The notes beneath the pieces were generated by a model. It was not told the origin of the DNA and made no database searches. It saw only the letters and a program-made list of their open reading frames with translations. Of a stretch of 5,802 nucleotides of DNA, positions 1-4,766 are shown one piece after another. Origin of the DNA: Oscillospiraceae bacterium (GTDB taxonomy: Bacteria > Bacillota > Clostridia > Oscillospirales > Ruminococcaceae); contig JAGALG010000177.1 of NCBI GenBank assembly GCA_017848075.1, positions 1 through 5,802 on the forward strand. Reading direction: 5' to 3'. Position numbers and translations under genes: made by a program. Every line of letters starts with the position of its first letter. Position 1 is the first letter of the stretch.

Positions 1-256
1 GGACGAATACTTCGATCCACAGCGCTGGTATGATTCCTTTGCAAAAGCCGGACTGGACGGCGCCTTCTACGCCAACCGTCTGCGTCCATACGAGGAGATC
101 ACTCCTTGGGATCATCTGGACTTCTGCGTCAGCAAAAACTTCCTGATCCGCGAAAACAAGATCGCAAAAGAGGAAAACCGCACCACACCACACTGCCGTC
201 AGCAGTGTTCCGGCTGCGGCGCCAATAAACTGGTAGGAGGTGTTTGCTTTGCGTAA
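1..256 (+). CDS. TIGR03960-like B12-binding radical SAM protein, C-terminal end (5' truncated)
   Basis: The reading frame is open from the window edge (first full codon at position 2) to TAA at 254-256, giving 84 visible residues. The radical SAM core and any cobalamin-binding domain lie outside the window, so the assignment rests on the C-terminal tail and the partner gene. Visible features are an acidic/aromatic segment (DEYFDPQRWYDSF), a TPWDHLDF segment, and a Cys-rich end reading HCRQQCSGCG, a C-x3-C-x2-C cluster that could bind metal or an Fe-S cluster. In Clostridia this family normally sits directly before a DUF2344/TIGR03936 gene, as here, with the two overlapping by 8 nt. The substrate of the pair is not known to me. 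The family call is inference from tail plus context; I am fairly sure of it, but the protein cannot be described fully. Confidence 0.75.
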   Translation, partial: DEYFDPQRWYDSFAKAGLDGAFYANRLRPYEEITPWDHLDFCVSKNFLIRENKIAKEENRTTPHCRQQCSGCGANKLVGGVCFA

Positions 257-896
257 GATCCGTGTCTTCTTTACGAAACTGGGCCGAGCCAAGTACATCT
301 CCCATCTGGACTCCAACCGCTGCTGGCAGCGCTCCATCAAACGCAGTGGCCTGCCGGTATGGTTCACCGAGGGCTTTAACCCACATATGTATCTGACCTT
401 CCCGCTGCCGCTGTCTCTGGGCTACGAGAGCAAATACGAGTGTGTGGATCTGCGCCTGCTGGAGGACATCTCCGATGAGGAAGTGGTACAGCGCCTGAAC
501 GACGCTCTGCCGACCGATATCCGCGTTTTTGGCTGCGCTGAGCCGCACATGGATCAGAAGGAGATCGCGTGGGCAGATTACGACATCTTCCTTTCCTGCG
601 ACAATGCCGCTGCGCTCTCGGAGGAGCTGTCTGCTTATTTTGCACAGGAGCAGATCCTGGTACAGAAAAAGACCAAAAAAGGCAGCAAAGAGGTGGATCT
701 GAAGCCGCACTTCTCCGTTCTGAAACAGGAAGTGGAGGCCGAAGGCATTGCCCTGACTCTGCGCTGCACCACCGGTATCGAGGTGAACATCAACCCAAGT
801 CTGCTGTTGGATAACTTCGGCAGCATTGAAAAAGTAGAGACCGTGTCCACCTGCCGTACCATGGTTTACACCGCGAAGCTGGAGCAGTTCCGATAG
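249..896 (+). CDS. TIGR03936 / DUF2344 radical SAM-linked protein
   Basis: A 215-residue protein, about the usual size for this family. I place the start at TTG 249: AGGAGG at 235-240 lies 8 nt upstream, and the product then begins MRKIRVFFTKLGRAKYISHL, the normal family N-terminus. The alternative GTG at 240 overlaps the ribosome binding site and can be dismissed. Family hallmarks seen are KYISHLD at residues 15-21, the block from TEGFNPHM to LSLGYES at 40-61, and TGIEVNINPSLLL near the C-terminus. The gene overlaps its radical SAM partner by 8 nt, which suggests translational coupling and a joint job; some genomes fuse the two. Function is unknown; a role in RNA or ribosome biology has been suspected because the pair often neighbours rng, rplU and rpmA. 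Here it is followed instead by 285 nt of non-coding DNA and rplS. Confidence 0.85.
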   Translation: MRKIRVFFTKLGRAKYISHLDSNRCWQRSIKRSGLPVWFTEGFNPHMYLTFPLPLSLGYESKYECVDLRLLEDISDEEVVQRLNDALPTDIRVFGCAEPHMDQKEIAWADYDIFLSCDNAAALSEELSAYFAQEQILVQKKTKKGSKEVDLKPHFSVLKQEVEAEGIALTLRCTTGIEVNINPSLLLDNFGSIEKVETVSTCRTMVYTAKLEQFR

Positions 897-901
897 GGAC
901 T

Positions 902-926
902 TGTTGAAAGTTTTACTTTCTCAACA
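902..926 (+). other. stem-loop just after the DUF2344 gene, possible weak 3' end
   Basis: TGTT (902-905) plus GAAAG (906-910) pair with CTTTC (916-920) plus AACA (923-926), leaving a 2-nt bulge (921-922) and a 5-nt loop. It starts 6 nt after the stop codon, where a terminator or 3'-protecting hairpin would be expected. No U-run follows (TTCCCCG), so it is not a classical intrinsic terminator. Confidence 0.4.
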
Positions 927-988
927 TTCCCCGTCAAAGTGCCCACATTCCACAGCCGTTATCCGTCAAAAAAAGATACTTTGACCTC

Positions 989-1017
989 TTGAAAAGGGAA
1001 AAATGCTGTGGTATTAT
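989..1017 (+). promoter_or_regulatory. sigma-A promoter of rplS
   Basis: A -35 box TTGAAA (989-994) and a -10 box TATTAT (1012-1017) are separated by exactly 17 nt, in an A/T-rich setting. Transcription should start near 1024, giving a leader of about 158 nt before rplS. A TTGACC at 981-986 is too far from the -10 box (25 nt) to be the partner. The -10 box lies inside an 8-bp inverted repeat (1008-1015 with 1030-1037). Confidence 0.75.
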
Positions 1018-1023
1018 ATACAA

Positions 1024-1181
1024 GAATGCAATACCACTATGTGGCTTCGGCCCATAGCGAGGGTTAATGCACCGGTCCGCAAGGGCTACTACATTAAAGT
1101 GGATATTCCTCTGACCGTTGACGGAGAGTTTTGGCTCCCTGAGGTGCATGAATATCTGGAAATTAAAAGGAGGATCCATCA
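1024..1181 (+). promoter_or_regulatory. structured 5' leader of rplS, candidate L19 autoregulatory leader
   Basis: This stretch lies between the predicted transcription start and the rplS ATG and can form several hairpins. One is a UUCG-tetraloop hairpin: TATG (1038-1041) and GGC (1043-1045) pair with GCC (1050-1052) and CATA (1053-1056), with a bulged T. A second is CTCT (1109-1112) and CCG (1115-1117) pairing with CGG (1122-1124) and AGAG (1125-1128) around a TTGA loop. The second competes with GGAG (1123-1126) pairing to CTCC (1135-1138). Low-GC Gram-positives are known to have an L19 leader (Rfam L19_leader). Whether this one matches that model I cannot test by eye. The ribosome binding site AAGGAGG (1167-1173) lies 8 nt before the ATG. 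Confidence 0.45.
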
Positions 1182-1526
1182 ATGGACGCACTGAAAACTA
1201 TTGCACAGTCTTGTCTGAAGACTGAAATCCCAGCTTTCGAAGTTGGTGACACCGTTCGCGTAATGGTAAAAATCAAAGAAGGTAACCGTGAAAGACTGCA
1301 GGATTTCGAAGGCACTGTAATTGCTAAGAAAAACGGCGGTATCGCTTCTACCTTCACCGTTCGTCGTGTAGCTCACGGCTGCGGCGTAGAGAGAGTATTC
1401 CCAATGCACTCTCCTAATGTTGCTGAAGTAACTGTTACCCGTCATGGTAAAGTTCGTCGCAGCAAACTGTACTACCTGCGTGACCGCGTTGGTAAAGCTG
1501 CTAAAGTTAAAGAGCAGATCCTGTAA
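1182..1526 (+). CDS. rplS: 50S ribosomal protein L19
   Basis: A 114-residue protein of normal L19 length. L19 sits at the 30S-50S interface of the ribosome and helps form intersubunit bridges. Diagnostic blocks are GDTVRVMVKIKEGNRERLQ (residues 22-40) followed by DFEG, then FTVRR (58-62), GVERVFPMHSP (68-78) and the basic C-terminal run VRRSKLYYLRDRVGKA (91-106). The ATG is set by AAGGAGG 8 nt upstream. Codon use is that of a highly expressed gene: its three Pro codons are CCA or CCT and its Ala codons GCT or GCA, unlike the GCC/CCG-rich neighbours. The gene has its own promoter and terminator. In Bacillus, rplS lies after trmD; here it lies before ylxM-ffh, and neither lepB nor rbgA follows it. 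Confidence 0.97.
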   Translation: MDALKTIAQSCLKTEIPAFEVGDTVRVMVKIKEGNRERLQDFEGTVIAKKNGGIASTFTVRRVAHGCGVERVFPMHSPNVAEVTVTRHGKVRRSKLYYLRDRVGKAAKVKEQIL

Positions 1527-1539
1527 TATGGAGACCCGG

Positions 1540-1570
1540 AAAGCACCTCGAAAGAGGTGCTTTTCTTCTG
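1540..1570 (+). terminator. intrinsic terminator of rplS
   Basis: A perfect 10-bp stem (1540-1549 with 1554-1563) carries a stable GAAA tetraloop (1550-1553). The 3' side runs into a T-rich tract (TTTTCTTCT). It starts 14 nt after the rplS stop codon and should isolate rplS from the ylxM operon. Confidence 0.9.
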
Positions 1571-1631
1571 TTCAGATTCTTTTTCCACAGACCTATCCAA
1601 TCTGCACAAATATCAGTTGCTATCTCCGTGG

Positions 1632-1666
1632 AAAATGCCGCATTTTACAGAATTGCAAAAAATGCG
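1632..1666 (+). promoter_or_regulatory. clustered inverted repeats upstream of the ylxM promoter, candidate operator
   Basis: AAAATGC (1632-1638) and GCATTTT (1640-1646) form a 15-bp perfect palindrome around a single C. The same arm, as CGCATTTT (1639-1646), also pairs perfectly with AAAATGCG (1659-1666) across 12 nt. The three half-sites end about 20 bp upstream of the -35 box. That placement fits a regulator binding site, but no regulator is identified and chance is possible in A/T-rich DNA. Confidence 0.3.
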
Positions 1667-1686
1667 AAAAGTGTAAAGAAAAAACC

Positions 1687-1716
1687 TTGACACCGGGGCT
1701 GTTTTTCGTATATAAT
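1687..1716 (+). promoter_or_regulatory. sigma-A promoter of the ylxM-ffh operon
   Basis: A perfect -35 hexamer TTGACA (1687-1692) and a perfect -10 hexamer TATAAT (1711-1716) are separated by 18 nt. The predicted start is near 1723, leaving a leader of about 74 nt to ylxM. Immediately downstream lies TGTAAAG (1730-1736), 7 nt, CTTTACA (1744-1750), a perfect inverted repeat that may act as an operator or as a 5'-end hairpin of the mRNA. Confidence 0.9.
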
Positions 1717-1796
1717 AAACTCTGTCAGATGTAAAGGAATCAACTTTACAATAAGCGCAAAACCGCGCAGGATGCAGGAAAGGGAAGGGTTGTTCC

Positions 1797-2159
1797 ATGG
1801 CAAAAAACCTGGAGATCTCCATGCTTTTGGATTTTTACGGTGAAATGCTGACGGAAAAACAGCAGGAAGTGGTAAGTCTCTACCACAATGAGGACTTATC
1901 TCTGGCTGAGATCGCCCAGATCGCCCAGATCACCCGACAGGGTGTGCGGGACAGCATCAAGCGGGGAGAGGCCACCCTTCTGGAAATGGAGGAGCGGCTG
2001 GGTCTGGCCCGGAAGTTCCGGGAAATGGAAACTGAGCTGACCAAGATCATTGCCTGTGCCAGAGAGATTGTGTTTGAAGCGGAGGAAATGCCTCGCAGCC
2101 GACCGATCATTGAACAGGCCAAAGAGATTGAGCGCATTGCTGATAAACTGATGGACTAA
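1797..2159 (+). CDS. ylxM: YlxM/UPF0122 family putative DNA-binding SRP-accessory protein
   Basis: A 120-residue protein of normal YlxM length. The family is sigma-70-region-4-like, with a helix-turn-helix, and in streptococci it modulates the SRP GTPases. Visible are LLDFYGEMLTEKQQEVVSLYH (10-30 region), the helix-turn-helix with SLAEIAQIAQITRQGVRDSI (35-54) and KRGE after it, then a long charged, mostly helical tail. The start ATG is preceded by AGGGAAGGG (1781-1789), 7 nt away. The turn region is encoded by a short tandem DNA repeat (ATCGCCCAG at 1911-1919 and 1920-1928), but the protein register matches other YlxM sequences, so nothing is inserted. It is the first gene of the operon, 52 nt before ffh, an arrangement widely conserved in Firmicutes. 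DNA binding in vivo is not established for the family. Confidence 0.93.
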   Translation: MAKNLEISMLLDFYGEMLTEKQQEVVSLYHNEDLSLAEIAQIAQITRQGVRDSIKRGEATLLEMEERLGLARKFREMETELTKIIACAREIVFEAEEMPRSRPIIEQAKEIERIADKLMD

Positions 2160-2179
2160 GAGCCATCGAAAAATTCAAA

Positions 2180-2193
2180 GGATCCAATGATCC
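2180..2193 (+). other. small hairpin before the ffh ribosome binding site
   Basis: GGATC (2180-2184) and GATCC (2189-2193) pair around a CAAT loop. The hairpin sits directly upstream of the ffh ribosome binding site AGGAAAGGA (2195-2203, 8 nt before ATG 2212). With only 5 bp it may slightly affect ribosome access, or be chance. Confidence 0.3.
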
Positions 2194-2211
2194 GAGGAAA
2201 GGAAACGACCA

Positions 2212-3555
2212 ATGGCATTTGAAGGACTTTCTGAAAAACTGAATCAAGCCTTTAAAAAGCTGAAATCCAAAGGTGTCCTGAAAGAGGCTGATGTAAAAGA
2301 AGCCATGCGGGAAGTGCGCCTTGCGCTGCTGGAAGCCGATGTCAACTATAAGGTTGCCAAAGACTTCATCAAAACAGTAACGGAGAAGTGTGTCGGTTCC
2401 GAAGTGCTGCAGAGCCTGACCCCGGTACAGTCCGTCATCAAGATCGTTCGTGATGAGCTGACCGATTTGATGGGCTCCACCAATTCCCGGATTCATTTCT
2501 CCTCTAAACTGCCGACCATCATTATGATGTGTGGTCTGCAGGGTTCCGGTAAAACCACCCACTCCGCCAAGCTGGCCAAATACTTCCGCAAGGATGGTCA
2601 CCGTCCTCTGCTGGTAGCCTGTGACATTTACCGTCCGGCTGCGATCGATCAGTTGAAGGTCGTTGGTAAACAGGTGGACACTCCTGTTTTCGAGATGGGA
2701 CAGGAAAATCCGGTAAAAATCGCTCGTGAAGCCATCAAATACGCCAAGGACTACGGTCACGATATCGTGATCCTGGATACCGCCGGTCGACTGCATGTAG
2801 ACGAAGAGCTGATGCAGGAGCTGAAAGATATCCAGGCTGAGGTTGGCCCACACGAGATCCTTCTGGTCATCGACTCCATGACCGGTCAGGACGCAGTCAA
2901 TGTGGCAGAGAGCTTTAACAATGCTCTGGGCATCGACGGCGTGATCCTGACCAAGCTGGACGGCGATACCCGCGGCGGTGCGGCTCTTTCTGTAAGAGCA
3001 GTTACCGGCAAGCCGATCAAATTCGTCGGTATGGGTGAAAAGCTGGATGAGCTGGAGCCATTCCATCCGGACCGTATGGCCTCCCGAATCCTGGGCATGG
3101 GCGATGTACTGACCCTGCTGGATAAGGTACAGACCGACATGGACGAAGAAAAGGCCATGAAGGCTGTGGAACGCCTGAAAAACAACGAGTTCGATATGAA
3201 TGACCTGCTGGAGCAGATGAAGCAGATCCGCGGCATGGGACCTCTGGGCAAAGTGCTGGAGATGATCCCGGGTGTTGCCGGCAAGATCGATGACGAAGCA
3301 GCTCAGGCAGGAGAAAAAGAACTGGTGATCATGGAAGCAATCATCAATTCCATGACCAAGGCCGAACGGGCCAATCCGGAGATCATCAATCCAAATCGTA
3401 AACGCCGTATCGCTGCCGGTTCCGGCACCGATGTTTCTCAGGTCAACCGCCTGCTGAAACAGCATAAGCAGATGAAGGAAATGATGAAGCAGATGAAAAA
3501 CTTCGGCAAGAAGGGTGGCAAACGCCGCATGCCTTTCATGCCGGGCATGTTTTAG
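2212..3555 (+). CDS. ffh: signal recognition particle GTPase Ffh (SRP54)
   Basis: A 447-residue protein, the usual Ffh size. It binds SRP RNA and signal sequences of nascent membrane and secreted proteins, and docks with FtsY at the membrane. The N domain is a four-helix bundle (about 1-90). The G domain has P-loop GLQGSGKTT (108-116), DIYRPAA (138-144), DTAGR (189-193), TKLDGDTRGG (247-256) and the closing block that includes FVGMGEKLDELEPF (271-284). The M domain (about 310-447) has the finger-loop segment GMGPLGKVLEMIPG (341-354), the SRP-RNA-binding helix region around RKRRIAAGSGTDVSQVNRLL (396-415) and a Met- and Lys-rich tail. All motifs are intact. No SRP RNA gene is in the window. The ATG is set by AGGAAAGGA 8 nt upstream. 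Codons TTA, CTA and TCA are nearly absent, which explains a very long open frame on the opposite strand. Confidence 0.98.
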   Translation: MAFEGLSEKLNQAFKKLKSKGVLKEADVKEAMREVRLALLEADVNYKVAKDFIKTVTEKCVGSEVLQSLTPVQSVIKIVRDELTDLMGSTNSRIHFSSKLPTIIMMCGLQGSGKTTHSAKLAKYFRKDGHRPLLVACDIYRPAAIDQLKVVGKQVDTPVFEMGQENPVKIAREAIKYAKDYGHDIVILDTAGRLHVDEELMQELKDIQAEVGPHEILLVIDSMTGQDAVNVAESFNNALGIDGVILTKLDGDTRGGAALSVRAVTGKPIKFVGMGEKLDELEPFHPDRMASRILGMGDVLTLLDKVQTDMDEEKAMKAVERLKNNEFDMNDLLEQMKQIRGMGPLGKVLEMIPGVAGKIDDEAAQAGEKELVIMEAIINSMTKAERANPEIINPNRKRRIAAGSGTDVSQVNRLLKQHKQMKEMMKQMKNFGKKGGKRRMPFMPGMF

Positions 3556-3558
3556 TAT

Positions 3559-3575
3559 TTAAGCCACAGGCTTAA
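3559..3575 (+). other. intergenic stem-loop between ffh and rpsP
   Basis: TTAAGCC (3559-3565) and GGCTTAA (3569-3575) form a perfect 7-bp stem with a 3-nt loop, 3 nt after the ffh stop. The U-rich stretch lies about 10 nt further on (TTTTTT near 3588-3593), not directly after the stem. It is therefore better read as an mRNA processing or stability element, or a leaky attenuator, than as a full terminator. Confidence 0.5.
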
Positions 3576-3616
3576 CATATATGAAAATTTTTTAATTCTT
3601 TTATGAGGTGAACAAA

Positions 3617-3853
3617 ATGGCTGTTAAAATCAGACTGCGCCGCATGGGCGCTAAAAAAGCTCCTTTCTACCGTGTTGTTGTTGCTGACTCCCGTTACCCA
3701 ATGGACGGCAGATTCATCGAAGAGATCGGTTACTACGATCCAAGCAAAAACCCAGCTGATGTAAAAATCGACGCTGAAAAAGCTAAAAAATGGATCGCTA
3801 ACGGCGCTCAGCCAACTGATACTGTAAAATCCCTGCTGAAAAACGTTCTGTAA
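3617..3853 (+). CDS. rpsP: 30S ribosomal protein S16
   Basis: A 78-residue protein, at the short end of the normal S16 range. S16 binds 16S rRNA and stabilises the 30S body and head during assembly. Diagnostic are the start MAVKIRLRRMGAKKAPFYRV, then VVADSRYPMDGRFIEEIGYY (20-39) with DPSKNP, and the helix KIDAEKAKKWIANGAQPTDT toward the end. The start is ATG 3617, preceded by GAGGTG (3605-3610); a GTG at 3608 in the same frame is part of this ribosome binding site and is not the start. Codon bias is extreme: all nine Ala codons are GCT and all five Pro codons CCA or CCT, as expected for very high expression. It is probably transcribed from the ylxM promoter, since I see no good promoter in the 61-nt gap after ffh. 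Confidence 0.97.
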   Translation: MAVKIRLRRMGAKKAPFYRVVVADSRYPMDGRFIEEIGYYDPSKNPADVKIDAEKAKKWIANGAQPTDTVKSLLKNVL

Positions 3854-3865
3854 GGTTTTTCCTTA
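3851..3865 (+). other. small hairpin containing the rpsP stop codon
   Basis: TAAGG (3851-3855) pairs with CCTTA (3861-3865) around TTTTT. The left arm holds the rpsP stop TAA, and the right arm touches the khpA ribosome binding site AGAGGT (3865-3870). Ribosomes finishing rpsP would melt it, which could couple the two genes. It is only 5 bp, so this is tentative. Confidence 0.3.
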
Positions 3866-3875
3866 GAGGTACATT

Positions 3876-4112
3876 ATGCAGGAATTGATCGTTGCGATCG
3901 TTCGAGGCCTGGTCGATAATAAAGATGCTGTTACCGTGACCATGGACGAGCAGCCTCGTGAGGATGGCACCTTTGTGTACCATCTCCATGTTGCTCCAGA
4001 GGACATGGGCCGTGTTATCGGCAAACAGGGTCGTATTGCAAAAGCGATCCGCACCATCGTGCGTTCTGCTGCTGGTAAAGTTGAGCAGAAAGTTGCAGTA
4101 GAGATCGACTAA
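3876..4112 (+). CDS. khpA: KH-domain RNA-binding protein KhpA (YlqC family)
   Basis: A 78-residue single KH-domain protein, the normal family size. The RNA-binding GxxG loop is GKQG at residues 49-52, within DMGRVIGKQGRIAKAIRTIV (43-62), followed by the final strand VEQKVAVEID. The N-terminus MQELIVAIVRGLVDNKDAVT is typical. KhpA forms a dimer, in many Firmicutes with KhpB (Jag/EloR, not in this window), and affects cell elongation and post-transcriptional control in streptococci. It lies 22 nt after rpsP in the conserved S16-KH-RimM-TrmD order; the ylqD gene that Bacillus has between khpA and rimM is absent. The ATG follows AGAGGT by 5 nt. A strong terminator lies 27 nt downstream. Confidence 0.95.
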   Translation: MQELIVAIVRGLVDNKDAVTVTMDEQPREDGTFVYHLHVAPEDMGRVIGKQGRIAKAIRTIVRSAAGKVEQKVAVEID

Positions 4113-4139
4113 GCTGTCGGGATCCATAGTGAAATGAAG

Positions 4140-4168
4140 CGGGAAAGCGGCCAGCTTTCCCGTTTTTT
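4140..4168 (+). terminator. intrinsic terminator between khpA and rimM
   Basis: CGGGAAAGC (4140-4148) and GCTTTCCCG (4154-4162) form a perfect 9-bp stem with a 5-nt loop, followed at once by six T residues (4163-4168). This is a textbook rho-independent terminator, here placed inside a gene cluster normally transcribed as one unit. It either ends the ylxM-khpA transcript or acts as a partial terminator that lowers rimM-trmD output. Confidence 0.92.
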
Positions 4169-4189
4169 ACAGGCTGAATTTTGCCTGTA
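4168..4189 (+). other. second stem-loop upstream of rimM
   Basis: TACAGGC (4168-4174) and GCCTGTA (4183-4189) form a perfect 7-bp stem with an 8-nt loop. It abuts the T-run of the preceding terminator and ends 40 nt before the rimM start. It has no T-run of its own (CCGTGAAAAA follows). It may protect or shape the 5' end of a rimM-trmD transcript. Confidence 0.45.
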
Positions 4190-4229
4190 CCGTGAAAAAG
4201 GCCACTCATGCTGAAAGGAGCCAACAACC

Positions 4230-4763
4230 ATGCTCAAACAATATATCGACACCGGAAAGATCGTCAATACCCACGGCCTGCGGGGCGATGTGAAGCTGGA
4301 GCCCTGGACAGACGATCCGGAGCTGTTCTGCGAGATCGACACCCTCTATCTGGATGCCGAAGGCAAACAGCCGCTGAATATCCAGCATGCCCGCATGCAG
4401 AAGGGCATGGTGCTGGTGAAATTTGAAGGAATCGACACCGTGGAAGCGGCTGAAAAGCTGCGGAACAAGGTGCTCTATATCCACCGGGACGATATTCCAC
4501 TGGAGGAAGGGGAGTACCTGATCCAGGATCTGCTGGGCTGCACGATTATCGATGCTGATGATGGCAAAGAGTACGGCAAGCTGATCGATATCACCTATTC
4601 CGGAGCTTCCGATATCTACCATATTAAATTTGCTGACGGTTCCGTACAGCTGTGCCCGGCCATTGATGAGACCATCATCGAGACCGATGTGGAAGGCCGT
4701 GTGATCCGTATCCGTCCAATGGTCGGCCTCTTTGATCTTGGCGGAAACGACGACGAGGAATAG
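4230..4763 (+). CDS. rimM: 16S rRNA processing / ribosome maturation factor RimM
   Basis: A 177-residue protein of normal RimM length. RimM binds S19 and helps mature the 30S head. The N-terminal RimM domain (about 5-88) shows GKIVNTHGLRGDVKLEPW (9-26) and LVKFEGIDTVEAAEKLRNK (62-80). The C-terminal PRC barrel (about 94-170) opens with EYLIQDLLGC (95-104) and holds YSGASDIYHIKFADG (123-137). The family-typical acidic tail ends in GGNDDEE. The ATG at 4230 follows AAAGGAG (4214-4220) by 9 nt; an upstream ATG at 4208 is in another frame. The last codons contain the trmD ribosome binding site. rimM and trmD share one reading frame, separated by TAG and one GCC codon. A terminator lies just upstream and no clear promoter follows it. 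Confidence 0.96.
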   Translation: MLKQYIDTGKIVNTHGLRGDVKLEPWTDDPELFCEIDTLYLDAEGKQPLNIQHARMQKGMVLVKFEGIDTVEAAEKLRNKVLYIHRDDIPLEEGEYLIQDLLGCTIIDADDGKEYGKLIDITYSGASDIYHIKFADGSVQLCPAIDETIIETDVEGRVIRIRPMVGLFDLGGNDDEE

Positions 4764-4766
4764 GCC

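Noticed and set aside
933..985. GTCAAAGT (933-940) and ACTTTGAC (978-985) inverted repeat upstream of the rplS promoter
   Set aside because: The arms are perfect but 37 nt apart, with no U-run, and chance matches of this size are expected in a window this long. Kept only as a note.
1003..1194. A 63-codon + strand frame in the rplS leader
   Set aside because: Its ATG lies upstream of the -10 box, so it would not be on the predicted transcript, and it overlaps the rplS ribosome binding site and start. Ribosome profiling or conservation would be needed to revive it.
1911..1937. Tandem 9-bp repeat in ylxM, possibly an in-frame expansion
   Set aside because: The helix-turn-helix has the same length as in Bacillus YlxM from the Asp of DLSL to KRxE, so nothing has been inserted; the repeat only reflects Ile-Ala-Gln codons.
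2107..3465. A 452-codon open frame on the - strand opposite ffh
   Set aside because: It is in exact codon register with ffh, so its stops would correspond to sense codons TTA, CTA and TCA, which ffh avoids. The protein has no recognisable motif. It is a shadow of codon bias.
3608..3616. GTG 3608 as an earlier rpsP start
   Set aside because: It is part of the GAGGTG ribosome binding site; S16 proteins begin MAVKIRLRRMG, which matches ATG 3617.
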